Shown here: piece after piece, positions 52,233 to 61,278 of the stretch | Position numbering within the stretch: the stretch's first letter is position 1 | Layout of the letters: the number at the start of each line of letters is the position of its first letter | Source: Nodosilinea nodulosa PCC 7104 | GTDB taxonomy: Bacteria > Cyanobacteriota > Cyanobacteriia > Phormidesmidales > Phormidesmidaceae | Assembly (NCBI RefSeq): GCF_000309385.1 | Contig: NZ_JH976537.1 | Coordinates: forward strand, 3,902,507 to 3,966,506 | Length of the DNA: 64,000 nucleotides | Direction of reading: 5' to 3' | Translations under genes and position numbers: made by a program | The notes under the pieces: model-generated | Seen by the model: the letters and a program-made list of their open reading frames with translations, nothing else | Told to the model about the DNA's origin: nothing | The model's database searches: none

Positions 52233-53573
52233 ATGCAGGTTCCCTTGATTGGTAAGGTGCGTCGCCCCCTGGTTTGGTTGCTGGCCGGATTGACCGCTGC
52301 TGCGTTGGTAGCTGGCGCGGTGGGGTTTGGCCTCTGGCGCAGTCGTCAAACAACCTACAACATTGATGACTTCACCACCCAGGCCGCGATCGAGCCGCTG
52401 ACGGTGCGGGTGGCCGCCAGCGGCACCGTCAAACCGGTGCAAACCGTCAACCTGAGTCCAGAAAACGCCGGAATTTTAGAGCAACTCTACGTCGAGCAGG
52501 GCGATCGCGTTGAGCAGGGCCAGCTGATTGCCCGCATGCGCAACCGCGATACCGCCGCCCAGGTCGATCAAAACCAGGCGGCCGTGGCCGAAGCCGAAGC
52601 CGCCCTGGCCGACCTGCGCCAGGGCAGCCGCCCCGATGAAATCGACCAGGCTAAAGCCACGGTGGAGGCCAACCGAGCCCAGGTGCGCGATGCCCAAGCC
52701 CGCTTGGACCTGGCCACCAGCGATCTGGCCCGCCGCCAAAGCCTGTTCGAGCGGGGGGCGATCGCAGCTACCGACCTCGACGCCGCCAGGCGGGAGCAGC
52801 GCAGCGCCCAGGCCGCCCTAGCCCAGGCCCAGGCCCGCGTCACCGAGTCGCAGCGGCGGGTAGACGAGCTGCGCAATCAGCCTCGTCCCGAAGAAATTGC
52901 CCAGGCCGAGGCCCGTCTGACCCAGGCCCGCGCCCAGCTCGAAGGGGCTCAGGTACGGCAGGATGAAAACTTCATTCGGGCGCCCTTTGGCGGTATTGTC
53001 ACCCAAAAGTTTGCCACCGAGGGAGCCTTTGTAACGCCTACCACATCGGCCTCTGAGCTATCTTCGGCCACCTCTACGGCAATTGTGGCCCTGGCCCAGG
53101 ACCTGGAGGTGCTCGCCGAGGTACCCGAGGCCGATATCAGCCGCATTGAGCCGGCTCAGGCGGTTGAGGTCGTGGCCGATGCCTTTCCAGACCAGACGTT
53201 CAAAGGCCGGGTCAAGCTGGTGGCCCCAGAGGCGATCGAGCGGCAGAATGTGACGCTGTTTCAGGTGCGCATCGAACTGCTCGACGGCAAGGATATTCTG
53301 CGATCGAACATGAACGTGAACGTCTCGTTTATCGGCGATCAGCTGGCCGATGCCCTGGTGGTGCCCACCGTGGCGGTGGTGACCCAGGCCGGCAAAACGG
53401 GGGTGCTGGTGCCCGGCGACAACCGCGACATCGTGTTTCAGCCGGTTACCCTGGGGCCGCAGGTGGGCGACCAGATTCAGATCGTGGACGGGATTGCGGC
53501 GGGCGATCGCGTATTTATCGACCTTCCCCCCGGTAAGTCCCTCGAAAACATCACCGTCCGGCAAAATCAGTAG
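52233..53573 (+). CDS. MacA/HlyD-type periplasmic adaptor protein
   Basis: A protein of about 446 residues. One N-terminal membrane helix (about 10-30) is followed by a barrel-sandwich hybrid domain (TVRVAASGTVKPVQTVNLSP), a long coiled-coil hairpin (about 105-245, Ala/Gln/Arg-rich) and C-terminal barrels (IRAPFGGIVTQKFA, RSNMNVNVSF, VVPTVAVVTQAGKTGVLV). It links an inner-membrane transporter to the outer membrane. The permease gene follows after 32 bases. Confidence 0.9.
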   Translation: MQVPLIGKVRRPLVWLLAGLTAAALVAGAVGFGLWRSRQTTYNIDDFTTQAAIEPLTVRVAASGTVKPVQTVNLSPENAGILEQLYVEQGDRVEQGQLIARMRNRDTAAQVDQNQAAVAEAEAALADLRQGSRPDEIDQAKATVEANRAQVRDAQARLDLATSDLARRQSLFERGAIAATDLDAARREQRSAQAALAQAQARVTESQRRVDELRNQPRPEEIAQAEARLTQARAQLEGAQVRQDENFIRAPFGGIVTQKFATEGAFVTPTTSASELSSATSTAIVALAQDLEVLAEVPEADISRIEPAQAVEVVADAFPDQTFKGRVKLVAPEAIERQNVTLFQVRIELLDGKDILRSNMNVNVSFIGDQLADALVVPTVAVVTQAGKTGVLVPGDNRDIVFQPVTLGPQVGDQIQIVDGIAAGDRVFIDLPPGKSLENITVRQNQ

Positions 53574-53605
53574 TCAGCGGTTTAAATCAGTAACAGGATG
53601 CTCCC

Positions 53606-54829
53606 ATGAACCTGCAAGAAAGCCTGTCGATGGCGACTAAAACCCTGGCCGCCAACCGCCTCCGCAGCACCCTGACCATGCTGGGCATCATCATCGGCAA
53701 TGCTTCGGTGATTACGATGGTGGGGCTGGGCGAGGGGGCGCAGCGATTTGTCAACGCCCAGCTCCAAACCCTGGGACCAAACGTGCTGTTTGTGGTGCCC
53801 GGCAGCCGCGAAACCCGCCAGCTGGGTTCCCTTGAAGTGCCGCGCAACCTGGTGCTGGCCGACGCCGAGGCGATTGCCCAGCAGGTGCCCTCGGTCAGCG
53901 CCGTGGCGGCAGAGTCGAGCGGTCGCCAGCTGGTCACCTTTCGCAATCGCAACGCCAATATCAACGTGGTGGGGATCACCCCCGACTTTCTGACCGTGCG
54001 CAGTTTTGAGGTGGCCCGAGGGCGCTTTATCACTGACTTAGATGTCACGCGCAGTGCCCAGGTCGCCGTAATTGGCGACACGCTCCAGGAAAGACTGTTT
54101 GACACTGAATCGGCCCTAGGAAAGCAAATTCGCGTCGGGGGCGTCACCTTTGATGTGGTGGGAGTGCTGGAGAAAAAAGGCTCTAACCTTGGCCTCGACT
54201 ACGATGATGCGGTGATGGTGCCGCTCACGACTAAAGCCACACGGCTGGCCAGCGGGGAGCGATCGCCCTACGGCATTGAGGTTTCGTTTATCACGGTGTC
54301 GGCCCGCGATCGCGCCAGCATGTCTACCGCCGAGTTTCAGATCACCAACCTGCTGCGCCTGCGCCACAACGTTCGCGACGAAGACGACTTCTACATCAGC
54401 AGCCAGGATACGCTGCTGACCATCGCCAACACGATTACCGGGGCGCTGACTCTAATGTTGGCCGCGATCGCCGGTATCTCCCTCTTTGTCGGCGGCATCG
54501 GCATCATGAACATCATGCTGGTGTCGGTGCGCGAGCGCACCCAGGAAATTGGGCTGAGGAAGGCGATCGGCGCGTCCCAGAGCGATATTCTGGGTCAGTT
54601 TTTGATCGAGGCCATCATTCTCTCCGTGGCTGGGGGCGTGATCGGCACTGCGCTGGGGGTAAGCGGCATTCTGCTAATTGGGTTGCTTAGCCCCTTTGAG
54701 GCAGGTATTTCCGTCGGGGCAATCGTTCTAGCGGTGAGTATATCTGGCGGTATTGGCCTATTTTTTGGGGTTTTCCCCGCCCGCCAAGCGGCCAAACTCG
54801 ATCCCATCGTGGCGTTGAGAACTGCTTAG
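53606..54829 (+). CDS. MacB-like ABC transporter permease
   Basis: A 407-residue membrane protein of the MacB/FtsX family. The first helix (MLGIIIGNASVITMVG, near residue 28) is followed by a large periplasmic MacB-PCD domain (50-270) and three C-terminal helices with GGIGIMNIMLVSVRERTQEIGLRKAIGA and DPIVALRTA at the end. There is no ATPase domain, unlike Escherichia coli MacB, and none is encoded next to it. It pairs with the adaptor upstream for export or lipoprotein-type transport. Confidence 0.9.
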   Translation: MNLQESLSMATKTLAANRLRSTLTMLGIIIGNASVITMVGLGEGAQRFVNAQLQTLGPNVLFVVPGSRETRQLGSLEVPRNLVLADAEAIAQQVPSVSAVAAESSGRQLVTFRNRNANINVVGITPDFLTVRSFEVARGRFITDLDVTRSAQVAVIGDTLQERLFDTESALGKQIRVGGVTFDVVGVLEKKGSNLGLDYDDAVMVPLTTKATRLASGERSPYGIEVSFITVSARDRASMSTAEFQITNLLRLRHNVRDEDDFYISSQDTLLTIANTITGALTLMLAAIAGISLFVGGIGIMNIMLVSVRERTQEIGLRKAIGASQSDILGQFLIEAIILSVAGGVIGTALGVSGILLIGLLSPFEAGISVGAIVLAVSISGGIGLFFGVFPARQAAKLDPIVALRTA

Positions 54830-54856
54830 CTTAAAAGACATCGGAGCGCACAGACC

Positions 54857-55558
54857 ATGCCCTTTGAGCTAGATCACCTATTCATCTGCACCGAGGTTGG
54901 GGCGCCTGCGGCCAAGCAGCTTACCCAGTTCGGGCTGAGGGAGGGTAGCGCAAACGTACACCCTGGCCAGGGCACCGCCAATCGACGCTTTTTCTGCCAA
55001 AATTTGATGCTAGAGCTGCTGTGGGTACACAATGCCGCCGAGGCCCAGGCTGAAGCCACCCGCCCCACCCACCTTTGGGAGCGGTGGAGCGGCAGAGCCC
55101 AAGCGGCTTGCCCGTTTGGGCTCTGCCTGCGCCCCTCCCCCGGCAAAGAGCCCGATGGTCTACCGTTTCCTGCCTGGGACTACCGCCCGACCTACCTGCC
55201 AGAAGGACTGTCAATTCCGGTGGCGACCAACGCGGCGGTGCTGAGTGAGCCAATGCTGTTTTACCTGTCCTTTGCCCGGCGGCAGGATACCTACACAGGG
55301 GCCAAGGCTGAACCTTTGGACCATGTGTTAAACCAAGATCGGCCCTCAGAGCCGATCGCACTCCGGCAAGTTACCCGCGTGACCCTCACGCTGCCATCAT
55401 CAGGGCCACTGTCTGAGGCCCTTCAGGCAGTGGTTGACGCCAATTTGATTGAAATTCGAGCCGGGCAAGGGTATTTGATGGAGCTTGGCTTTGATGGAGA
55501 GACCCGCAGTCAACACCAGAGTTTCCATCCCACCCTACCCCTGGTAATTTATTGGTAA
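54857..55558 (+). CDS. VOC/glyoxalase-like protein
   Basis: A 233-residue soluble protein. ELDHLFICTE at the N-terminus, with the metal-type His at residue 6, and LELLWVHNAAEA near residue 51 are signs of a vicinal-oxygen-chelate fold. The protein continues with LPSSGPLSEALQAV and a conserved-looking end. Function unknown. It starts 27 bases after the permease, with GGAG upstream, so it belongs to the same transcript. Confidence 0.78.
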   Translation: MPFELDHLFICTEVGAPAAKQLTQFGLREGSANVHPGQGTANRRFFCQNLMLELLWVHNAAEAQAEATRPTHLWERWSGRAQAACPFGLCLRPSPGKEPDGLPFPAWDYRPTYLPEGLSIPVATNAAVLSEPMLFYLSFARRQDTYTGAKAEPLDHVLNQDRPSEPIALRQVTRVTLTLPSSGPLSEALQAVVDANLIEIRAGQGYLMELGFDGETRSQHQSFHPTLPLVIYW

Positions 55559-55564
55559 ATCAGG

Positions 55565-56038
55565 ATGCACCTTCGCACGGCGACTGAAGCCGATCTCCCT
55601 ACCCTCGCCGATCTGTACCAAGAAACGGTGCTGGTCAACGCTCCCCAGCACTACACCCCGGCCCAAACGGAAGCCTGGGCCGCGATCGATGCCCACAGCC
55701 CTCGCTTTCACCAGCTCATTCTGGGCGTCACCACTTATCTGGCCGAGAACGACACAGGGATCCTCGGCTTTGCGGGCATAGGCGAGAACGGCTATGTGGC
55801 CTCTGCTTACGTGCGCCACGACTGTCTGCACCAGGGCATTGGCTCGCTGCTGATGCAGGCGGTGCTGACCCACGCCCAGGAAAAACAGATCCAGCGCCTC
55901 TACGCTGAGGCCAGCGAGTTCAGCCTGGGGCTGTTTCAGAAATTTGGCTTTAATCAGTACGACACCGAAATCGTCGATCGCAACGGTGTGTCGTTCACCC
56001 GCTATCTGGTAGAGCGAGTTTTGGCCGAGACGCCGTAG
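55565..56038 (+). CDS. GNAT family N-acetyltransferase
   Basis: A 157-residue acetyltransferase of the GNAT fold. The acetyl-CoA pyrophosphate-binding motif HQGIGSLLMQAVL (near residues 96-108; pattern QxxGxG/A), VASAYVRHDC before it and LFQKFGFNQYDTE after it are the usual A/B motifs. It starts 6 bases after the VOC gene. Substrate (small molecule or protein N-terminus) unknown. Confidence 0.88.
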   Translation: MHLRTATEADLPTLADLYQETVLVNAPQHYTPAQTEAWAAIDAHSPRFHQLILGVTTYLAENDTGILGFAGIGENGYVASAYVRHDCLHQGIGSLLMQAVLTHAQEKQIQRLYAEASEFSLGLFQKFGFNQYDTEIVDRNGVSFTRYLVERVLAETP

Positions 56039-56066
56039 GGGCACAGCAGGCCGTGCCCCACAGAGA

Positions 56067-57458
56067 TTATTTTCTGGCCACCCCATCGACTCGGGCGGCG
56101 TGCTTTACCGCAGAGGCCACCGCCGTGGACACCCGCTCGTCGAACACCGAGGGAATAATGTGCTCGCAGGTGAGTTCGTGGGGGTTGACCAGGGCGGCGA
56201 TCGCGTAGGCCGCCTCCAGATACATCGACGGCGTAATCTCCTGGGCGCGGCAGTCGAGGGCACCGCGCAGCATGCCGGGGAACGCCAGCACATTGTTGAT
56301 CTGGTTGGGGTAGTCGCTGCGGCCAGTGGCCATCACGGCCACCTTGCCCGCCACCAGTTCAGGCTGAATCTCGGGGATCGGATTGGCCATGGCAAACACG
56401 ATCGGGTCGGCGGCCATCGAAGCGACCATTTCGACGCTCACGACGCCCGGCGCGCTCACCCCCAAAAATATGTCGGCCCCCACCATGGCATCGGCCAGAG
56501 TGCCAGACTCGGCCACCGCAAACTCCTGTTTCTGGGGGTTCAGGTCGTCGCGGCTGTGGGAGAGAATGCCCTTTGAGTCGCACAGTACAATGGCTGAGGC
56601 CCCGGCCTTTTGCAGGAGTTTGGCGATCGCCACCCCCGCTGCCCCGGCCCCGTTAATCACCACCTTGACCTGGGTGAGCGACTTATTCACCAGCTTCAGC
56701 GCATTCACCAGCGCCGCCAGGGTGACTATGGCCGTGCCGTGCTGGTCGTCGTGGAATACCGGGATATCCAGCTCCTGGCGCAGCCGGGCCTCGATCTCGA
56801 AGCAGCGGGGAGCGCTGATGTCCTCCAGGTTAACGCCGCCAAATACCGGAGCCAGCTGCTTTACCGCCGTCACAATGGCGTCGGTATCCTGGGTATCTAG
56901 GCAAATCGGGAAGGCGTCTAACCCGGCAAACTTCTTAAACAGCAGCGCCTTTCCCTCCATCACCGGCAGGGCGGCGGCAGGCCCCAGGTTGCCCAACCCC
57001 AGCACAGCGCTGCCGTCGGTGACAATAGCCACCGTGTTGCCCTTGATGGTGAGGTCATAGACCCGGTCGGGGTGTTCGGCAATTTCGACGCAGACCCGCC
57101 CGACACCGGGGGTATAGGCCATGGCCAGGTCATCCTGGTTGTGCAGCTCCAGCTTGCTCTCAACGCTGATCTTGCCGCCCTCGTGGATCGCGAAGGTGCG
57201 ATCGCAAATCTCCAGAATTTCAACCTCCGCCACGGTCTTGACCGCCGCAATAATGTCCTCCACGTGGTCTTCGCTAGAGGCGTCTACGTGCAGCACCCGC
57301 ACCATGTCATAGCGACTGCGGCTGATCAGCTCAAAATCGCCCAGGTTGCCCCCTGCTTCGGCAATGGCTTGGGTCACTCGCGCCAGCATGCCGGTTTTAT
57401 TCGGCAGTTTGAGCCGCAGGCTGAGACTGTAACTGGGGTTGGGGGTGAGAGTTGCCAT
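56067..57458 (-). CDS. NAD-dependent malic enzyme with N-terminal ACT domain
   Basis: A 463-residue enzyme converting malate to pyruvate and CO2. The N-terminal 80 residues form an ACT domain (LPNKTGMLARVTQAIAEAGG) that suggests amino-acid control. The malic enzyme domain has AYTPGVGRVC, FPICLDTQDTDAIV, GGVNLEDISAPRCFEIE, PVFHDDQHGTAIVTLAAL (metal site) and the nucleotide-binding VVINGAGAAGVAIAKLL; MANPIPEIQP follows. Length fits ACT-malic enzymes of cyanobacteria. The cofactor preference is inferred. Confidence 0.93.
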   Translation of the reverse strand: MATLTPNPSYSLSLRLKLPNKTGMLARVTQAIAEAGGNLGDFELISRSRYDMVRVLHVDASSEDHVEDIIAAVKTVAEVEILEICDRTFAIHEGGKISVESKLELHNQDDLAMAYTPGVGRVCVEIAEHPDRVYDLTIKGNTVAIVTDGSAVLGLGNLGPAAALPVMEGKALLFKKFAGLDAFPICLDTQDTDAIVTAVKQLAPVFGGVNLEDISAPRCFEIEARLRQELDIPVFHDDQHGTAIVTLAALVNALKLVNKSLTQVKVVINGAGAAGVAIAKLLQKAGASAIVLCDSKGILSHSRDDLNPQKQEFAVAESGTLADAMVGADIFLGVSAPGVVSVEMVASMAADPIVFAMANPIPEIQPELVAGKVAVMATGRSDYPNQINNVLAFPGMLRGALDCRAQEITPSMYLEAAYAIAALVNPHELTCEHIIPSVFDERVSTAVASAVKHAARVDGVARK

Positions 57459-57657
57459 ACCAAAACCTTTGGGCGATCGCGCCAGCGAAACAGAAATGTC
57501 GTCTTGAGGGAATAATAAGACTAACCGCTCAGTTTAAGCACTGATTCAGGGCCTGCGCCTTTCCCTCCGCGCATCCCAGTGTGTGTGAAAATAGCGGTAG
57601 CGTCTGTTACCTATGCACGGTTTCTGGCGCACGGTTCCTGGCTACCCCCTCACCGCC

Positions 57658-58107
57658 ATGCCCAGTCTCTACAGCGAAATCACCATCAATGCCCCCCGCT
57701 TTGCCGTTTGGGATGCCCTGGTCCGCAAGGAGGAATGGCATCGCTGGAACACCTTTCTCTACGACTGCGATCCCAACCTGCCCATTCGCCCCGGCGGCGA
57801 AATCTTTCTCGCCCTGCGCCGTCTTGAAGGCGAAGACGAAACCGAGTTTCAGCCGCGCATCCTGGTGGTGCAGACCAATCACTGCCTGCGATGGATTTCC
57901 AAAGGCCCCGGCTTCAAAAGTGAGCATGTCTTCGAACTCGAAGACGTTGGCCCCAACCGCACCAAATACATCCACCAGGAGCGCATCTCCGGCCTGCTCT
58001 CCCGAGCCTTTCTCCCCTTCATTCGCCGCGACGAAAAGGAAGGCATTCGCCGCATGGCCCAGCAGATTAAGCGCTACGTGGAGTACCACTACCGCAAGCA
58101 GTGGTAG
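57658..58107 (+). CDS. SRPBCC family protein
   Basis: A protein of about 149 residues with a START/Bet v1-like fold: YSEITINAPRFAVWDALVRK at the N-terminus and EWHRWNTFLYD mark the family; the C-terminal helix is RRMAQQIKRYVEYHY. Such proteins bind hydrophobic ligands. No partner is evident. A 15-residue longer start (MHGFWRTVPG) is possible; the MPSLYSEITI start fits the fold. Confidence 0.82.
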   Translation: MPSLYSEITINAPRFAVWDALVRKEEWHRWNTFLYDCDPNLPIRPGGEIFLALRRLEGEDETEFQPRILVVQTNHCLRWISKGPGFKSEHVFELEDVGPNRTKYIHQERISGLLSRAFLPFIRRDEKEGIRRMAQQIKRYVEYHYRKQW

Positions 58108-58195
58108 GCAAAGCTTCTGTCGAATATCCCCTAAGGGTTGGGAGTCGATCAGCTAACGCCAAATCCCTAGGGGATACAGACCAATAAACCCGAAG

Positions 58196-58465
58196 CTACG
58201 AATCGGCAAACACGTAGCGGGTGAGCACCCGCATTGACTCGCGATCGCGATCGGTGGGCAGCGGTTTACTCCACTCAACTGTGTCAGAGAAGCCCAGGTG
58301 GCTCATTTCTGAGATCACCCGGTTGACGGCGGTCGAGCGGCCAATCACAAGAATTCGAACTTTGTCTCGATGGTCATAGGCAGGCCCTTTGGGGCCATCG
58401 CCTCCAGTGGGAGGTATAGCCTCATCTTCCGATGGGGCGCTGGCGTATAAAAAAGTTTTAGGCAT
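58196..58465 (-). CDS. Small conserved cyanobacterial protein
   Basis: An 89-residue protein. The core KVRILVIGRSTAVNRVISEMSHLGF (landmarks VRILVIGRST and VISEMSHLGF) and VEWSKPLPT are shared with short hypothetical proteins of cyanobacteria. It resembles a small alpha/beta Rossmann-like unit with a Pro-rich N-terminus, but no function is known. The 280 bases upstream contain no other gene that I see. Confidence 0.7.
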   Translation of the reverse strand: MPKTFLYASAPSEDEAIPPTGGDGPKGPAYDHRDKVRILVIGRSTAVNRVISEMSHLGFSDTVEWSKPLPTDRDRESMRVLTRYVFADS

Positions 58466-58745
58466 AGCAAATTACGGCCATAGGGAGGTCAACATAGCTC
58501 TGGGGTGACGACTCAGGCACTAGTCAACGCGATCCAGCCGGGAGATAGCCGCAGCTAGGCTCCCAAGGTACAGCAGGTATACCTCTCCCCAGCGTATTCA
58601 CAATACCGGCAGGTGGCGCCTTATTTAAGGGATTTTACGGAGGCTTTAAAGGCAGTGAAAGCAGATAGCTGGCCAAATTTCGCCAATAATTCTGCTCGGA
58701 GATGAAATTAGCCCAAACAGCCCCCCCGCAGCTGGGCCCGTGACC

Positions 58746-59588
58746 TCACCCAGGCTTTGCAAAGGCCAAAGCGACCGGGGGCTGATCGTAGATTTTGGGC
58801 CGATCGTTCACCACGCAAAAATAGTAGAGCCAGGCATCGGATTCAGCCGCCTCGTCGTCAGCTGCGCCCAGCCTGGTGCCCCGCTGCCACGAGTAAATTT
58901 CTATGCGGCCAAAGCCAAAGGCTAGCTGCTTGACCTGCTCCTGAGGGCGAATGTAGTAGGTCTGGAGGCGAAAATTGTGGGATTCATCCCTCAGCACCAG
59001 ATAGTTGGCCGCGCCAATGTGAGCCCGGGAAACAGAACGGTTAAACAGCCGCAGCACTCCCCACATGGCCAAGTTTTCGTACGCTTTGAGCGGGTTGCGG
59101 CTGAGGTGGTGGCGGTAATCGAACGTCCCGGCGATGTGCTGCAAATTGTGGCTTGAGAACAGCACGCAGCACCCCGGCTTACCCACCCGGTGAATCTCTT
59201 GCAGAATACGGATGCGATCGCCGTGGGACACATAGTCAATGCCGTTAAAGCTAAACAAAATAAAATCAAAGGAGTTATCGGCAAACAGCCCCATATCCCT
59301 GGCATCCACAACGGCCAGGTGAATCGATGGCGAAGCCTGAGAAAAGCGCCGCCGACAGGCCGTCACCATACCCGCCGCATAGTCTATGCCCGTATAGCTG
59401 CCGACTAGCGGTAGAAAGTGCTGAGTGGTGCGCCCACCGCCAATGCCGATGTCCAGCATATCCATCGTCGGCAGACGGTCCCGCAGCAGCTCCAGAATGG
59501 TCTTCTCTGCGGGCTGAAGCAGGTTGATGCGCGAGTAGTAGTCAACCATGCCAGCGCTGGCGTAAACGGCCCAATTTTTCTCGCCCAT
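58746..59588 (-). CDS. Class I SAM-dependent methyltransferase
   Basis: A 280-residue methyltransferase. Motif I MLDIGIGGGRTTQHFLPLVG (residues near 59-78; the DIGIGGG glycine loop binds SAM), YTGIDYAAGMV, VVDARDMGLFADNSFDFILFSF with the acidic motif, and GCCVLFSSHNLQ are typical. The C-terminal part contains an extra beta region that could bind substrate. Target unknown. It is divergent from the RhlE-like helicase. Confidence 0.88.
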   Translation of the reverse strand: MGEKNWAVYASAGMVDYYSRINLLQPAEKTILELLRDRLPTMDMLDIGIGGGRTTQHFLPLVGSYTGIDYAAGMVTACRRRFSQASPSIHLAVVDARDMGLFADNSFDFILFSFNGIDYVSHGDRIRILQEIHRVGKPGCCVLFSSHNLQHIAGTFDYRHHLSRNPLKAYENLAMWGVLRLFNRSVSRAHIGAANYLVLRDESHNFRLQTYYIRPQEQVKQLAFGFGRIEIYSWQRGTRLGAADDEAAESDAWLYYFCVVNDRPKIYDQPPVALAFAKPG

Positions 59589-59866
59589 GCACCTTCTTCC
59601 GCTATGGAGAGAATATTAGAGCATCGTGGTCACACCTATGCCGTCGCGCAGGTTATCTCCGCTGGCCGCTGTCGATCCTGCGTTCCACCTCCCGAATCAG
59701 CAATTGCCGAACTTATCTGCTAGGATGTAGCTTCGTCAGCCATCCGGTCTGTGCTGACCAACAGAATTTGCCTTACAGCCGTTCTTTTGATTACAGTTCA
59801 CTGCTCTTAGACTGGGCCCAGGTAGTTGATTTGGGATAGGGGCACCATTCGGAGCAATCTGACTTC

Positions 59867-61123
59867 ATGACTTTTGAACAACTCGGTCTTGCGACCGGTT
59901 TACTTCGCGCTGTTTCTGACCAGGGCTACACAGAGCCAACCCCCATTCAGCAAAAAGCGATCCCCGCTATTTTGGAGGGTCAAGATATTCTGGCCAGTGC
60001 CCAAACGGGTACGGGCAAAACCGCTGGGTTTACGCTGCCCATGCTCCAGCGTTTAGCCGAGCGCAAAACTACGGGTCGGCGCCTGCCTCGGGCTCTAATT
60101 CTCACGCCCACCCGCGAGCTGGCAGCCCAGGTGGGCGACAGCGTGACCACCTACGGCAAGCATCTGCCCTTTCGGGCCGCCATGATCTACGGTGGCGTTA
60201 GCTTTGGCGGCCAGATCCGCCAGCTGCGCCAGGGGGTCGATATTCTGATTGCCACCCCGGGGCGACTGCTCGACCACGTCAGCCAGGGCACCATCGATCT
60301 GAGCGCGGTTGAGATTCTGGTGCTAGATGAGTGCGATCGCATGCTCGACATGGGCTTCATCCACGACATCCGCAAAATCATGGCTCGTCTGCCCGAAGAG
60401 CGCCAGACCCTAATGTTCTCGGCTACCTTCTCCAAGCCCATTCAGCAGCTGGCCCACACCCTGCTGAAGTCGCCCGTACAGATTGAAGTTGCCGCCCGCA
60501 ACACCACGGCCGACCGGGTTGAGCAGGTGGTCCACCCCGTCGATCGCCACCGCAAGCGGGAGCTGCTGTCGCACATCATCGGCTTCCACAACTGGCAGCA
60601 GGTGCTGGTGTTCACTCGCACCAAGCACGGGGCCAACCGCCTGGCCGAGCAGCTCGCCAAGGACGGCCTCAAAACCGCCGCCATCCACGGCAACAAAACC
60701 CAGGCGGCCCGCGCCCGCGCCCTCAAAGATTTCAAGCAGGGTCGCGTCCGAGTCCTGGTGGCCACCGATGTTGCCTCCCGCGGCATTGACATCGACCAGC
60801 TGCCCTACGTCGTCAACTTTGAGCTGCCCAACGTGCCCGAAGACTACGTGCACCGCATTGGCCGCACCGGCCGCGCCGGGAATGAGGGCCGCGCCGTGTC
60901 GCTGCTCAGCGACGATGAACTTCCCCTGCTGATTAGCATTGAGCGCATGCTCAAGCAGTCGATTACCCAGGATGTGGTGGCTGGCTACGAGCCTTCGTTC
61001 AACGCCGATACAACCCGCAGAACATCTAGCGCTCCGGCTAGCCCCCGTCGCCAGCGGCCCCGTCGCCGCAGCGGTGGCAGCAGCAGTGCTCCTCGCCGGG
61101 CTGGCGCTGGGGCCAGGGGCTAA
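59867..61123 (+). CDS. DEAD-box RNA helicase, RhlE-like, with a DECD motif II
   Basis: A 418-residue helicase. Q motif [13 protein letters not shown], Walker [65 protein letters not shown] and [10 protein letters not shown] are present. Motif II reads [18 protein letters not shown], not DEAD (codons at 60326-60337, where the HIP1 octamer GCGATCGC overlaps the Cys and Asp codons). DECD is functional in eukaryotic UAP56. The C-terminus is basic (Arg/Ser/Pro-rich), suited to RNA binding. A strong terminator follows. Confidence 0.92.
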   Translation: MTFEQLGLATGLLRAVSDQGYTEPTPIQQKAIPAILEGQDILASAQTGTGKTAGFTLPMLQRLAERKTTGRRLPRALILTPTRELAAQVGDSVTTYGKHLPFRAAMIYGGVSFGGQIRQLRQGVDILIATPGRLLDHVSQGTIDLSAVEILVLDECDRMLDMGFIHDIRKIMARLPEERQTLMFSATFSKPIQQLAHTLLKSPVQIEVAARNTTADRVEQVVHPVDRHRKRELLSHIIGFHNWQQVLVFTRTKHGANRLAEQLAKDGLKTAAIHGNKTQAARARALKDFKQGRVRVLVATDVASRGIDIDQLPYVVNFELPNVPEDYVHRIGRTGRAGNEGRAVSLLSDDELPLLISIERMLKQSITQDVVAGYEPSFNADTTRRTSSAPASPRRQRPRRRSGGSSSAPRRAGAGARG

Positions 61124-61183
61124 GAGTTGCCCCTGAGTGGAGGCGTTTCTTCACTCTCAAGAGCGATCGCCTTCAGATTCTAA

Positions 61184-61221
61184 AGCCCCCTGCATGTAAA
61201 TGCAGGGGGCTTTTAAGTTTT
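61184..61221 (+). terminator. Rho-independent terminator after the RhlE-like gene
   Basis: AGCCCCCTGCAT pairs with ATGCAGGGGGCT around GTAA, and is followed by TTTTAAGTTTT. A 12-base-pair, GC-rich stem with a tetraloop makes it a strong terminator, 60 bases past the stop. Confidence 0.88.
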
Positions 61222-61278
61222 ACGGCGCTAGGCTTCTGCCCTCGGGCAAAAGGCATTGGCCCAGCTTTAGCAAGGCGC

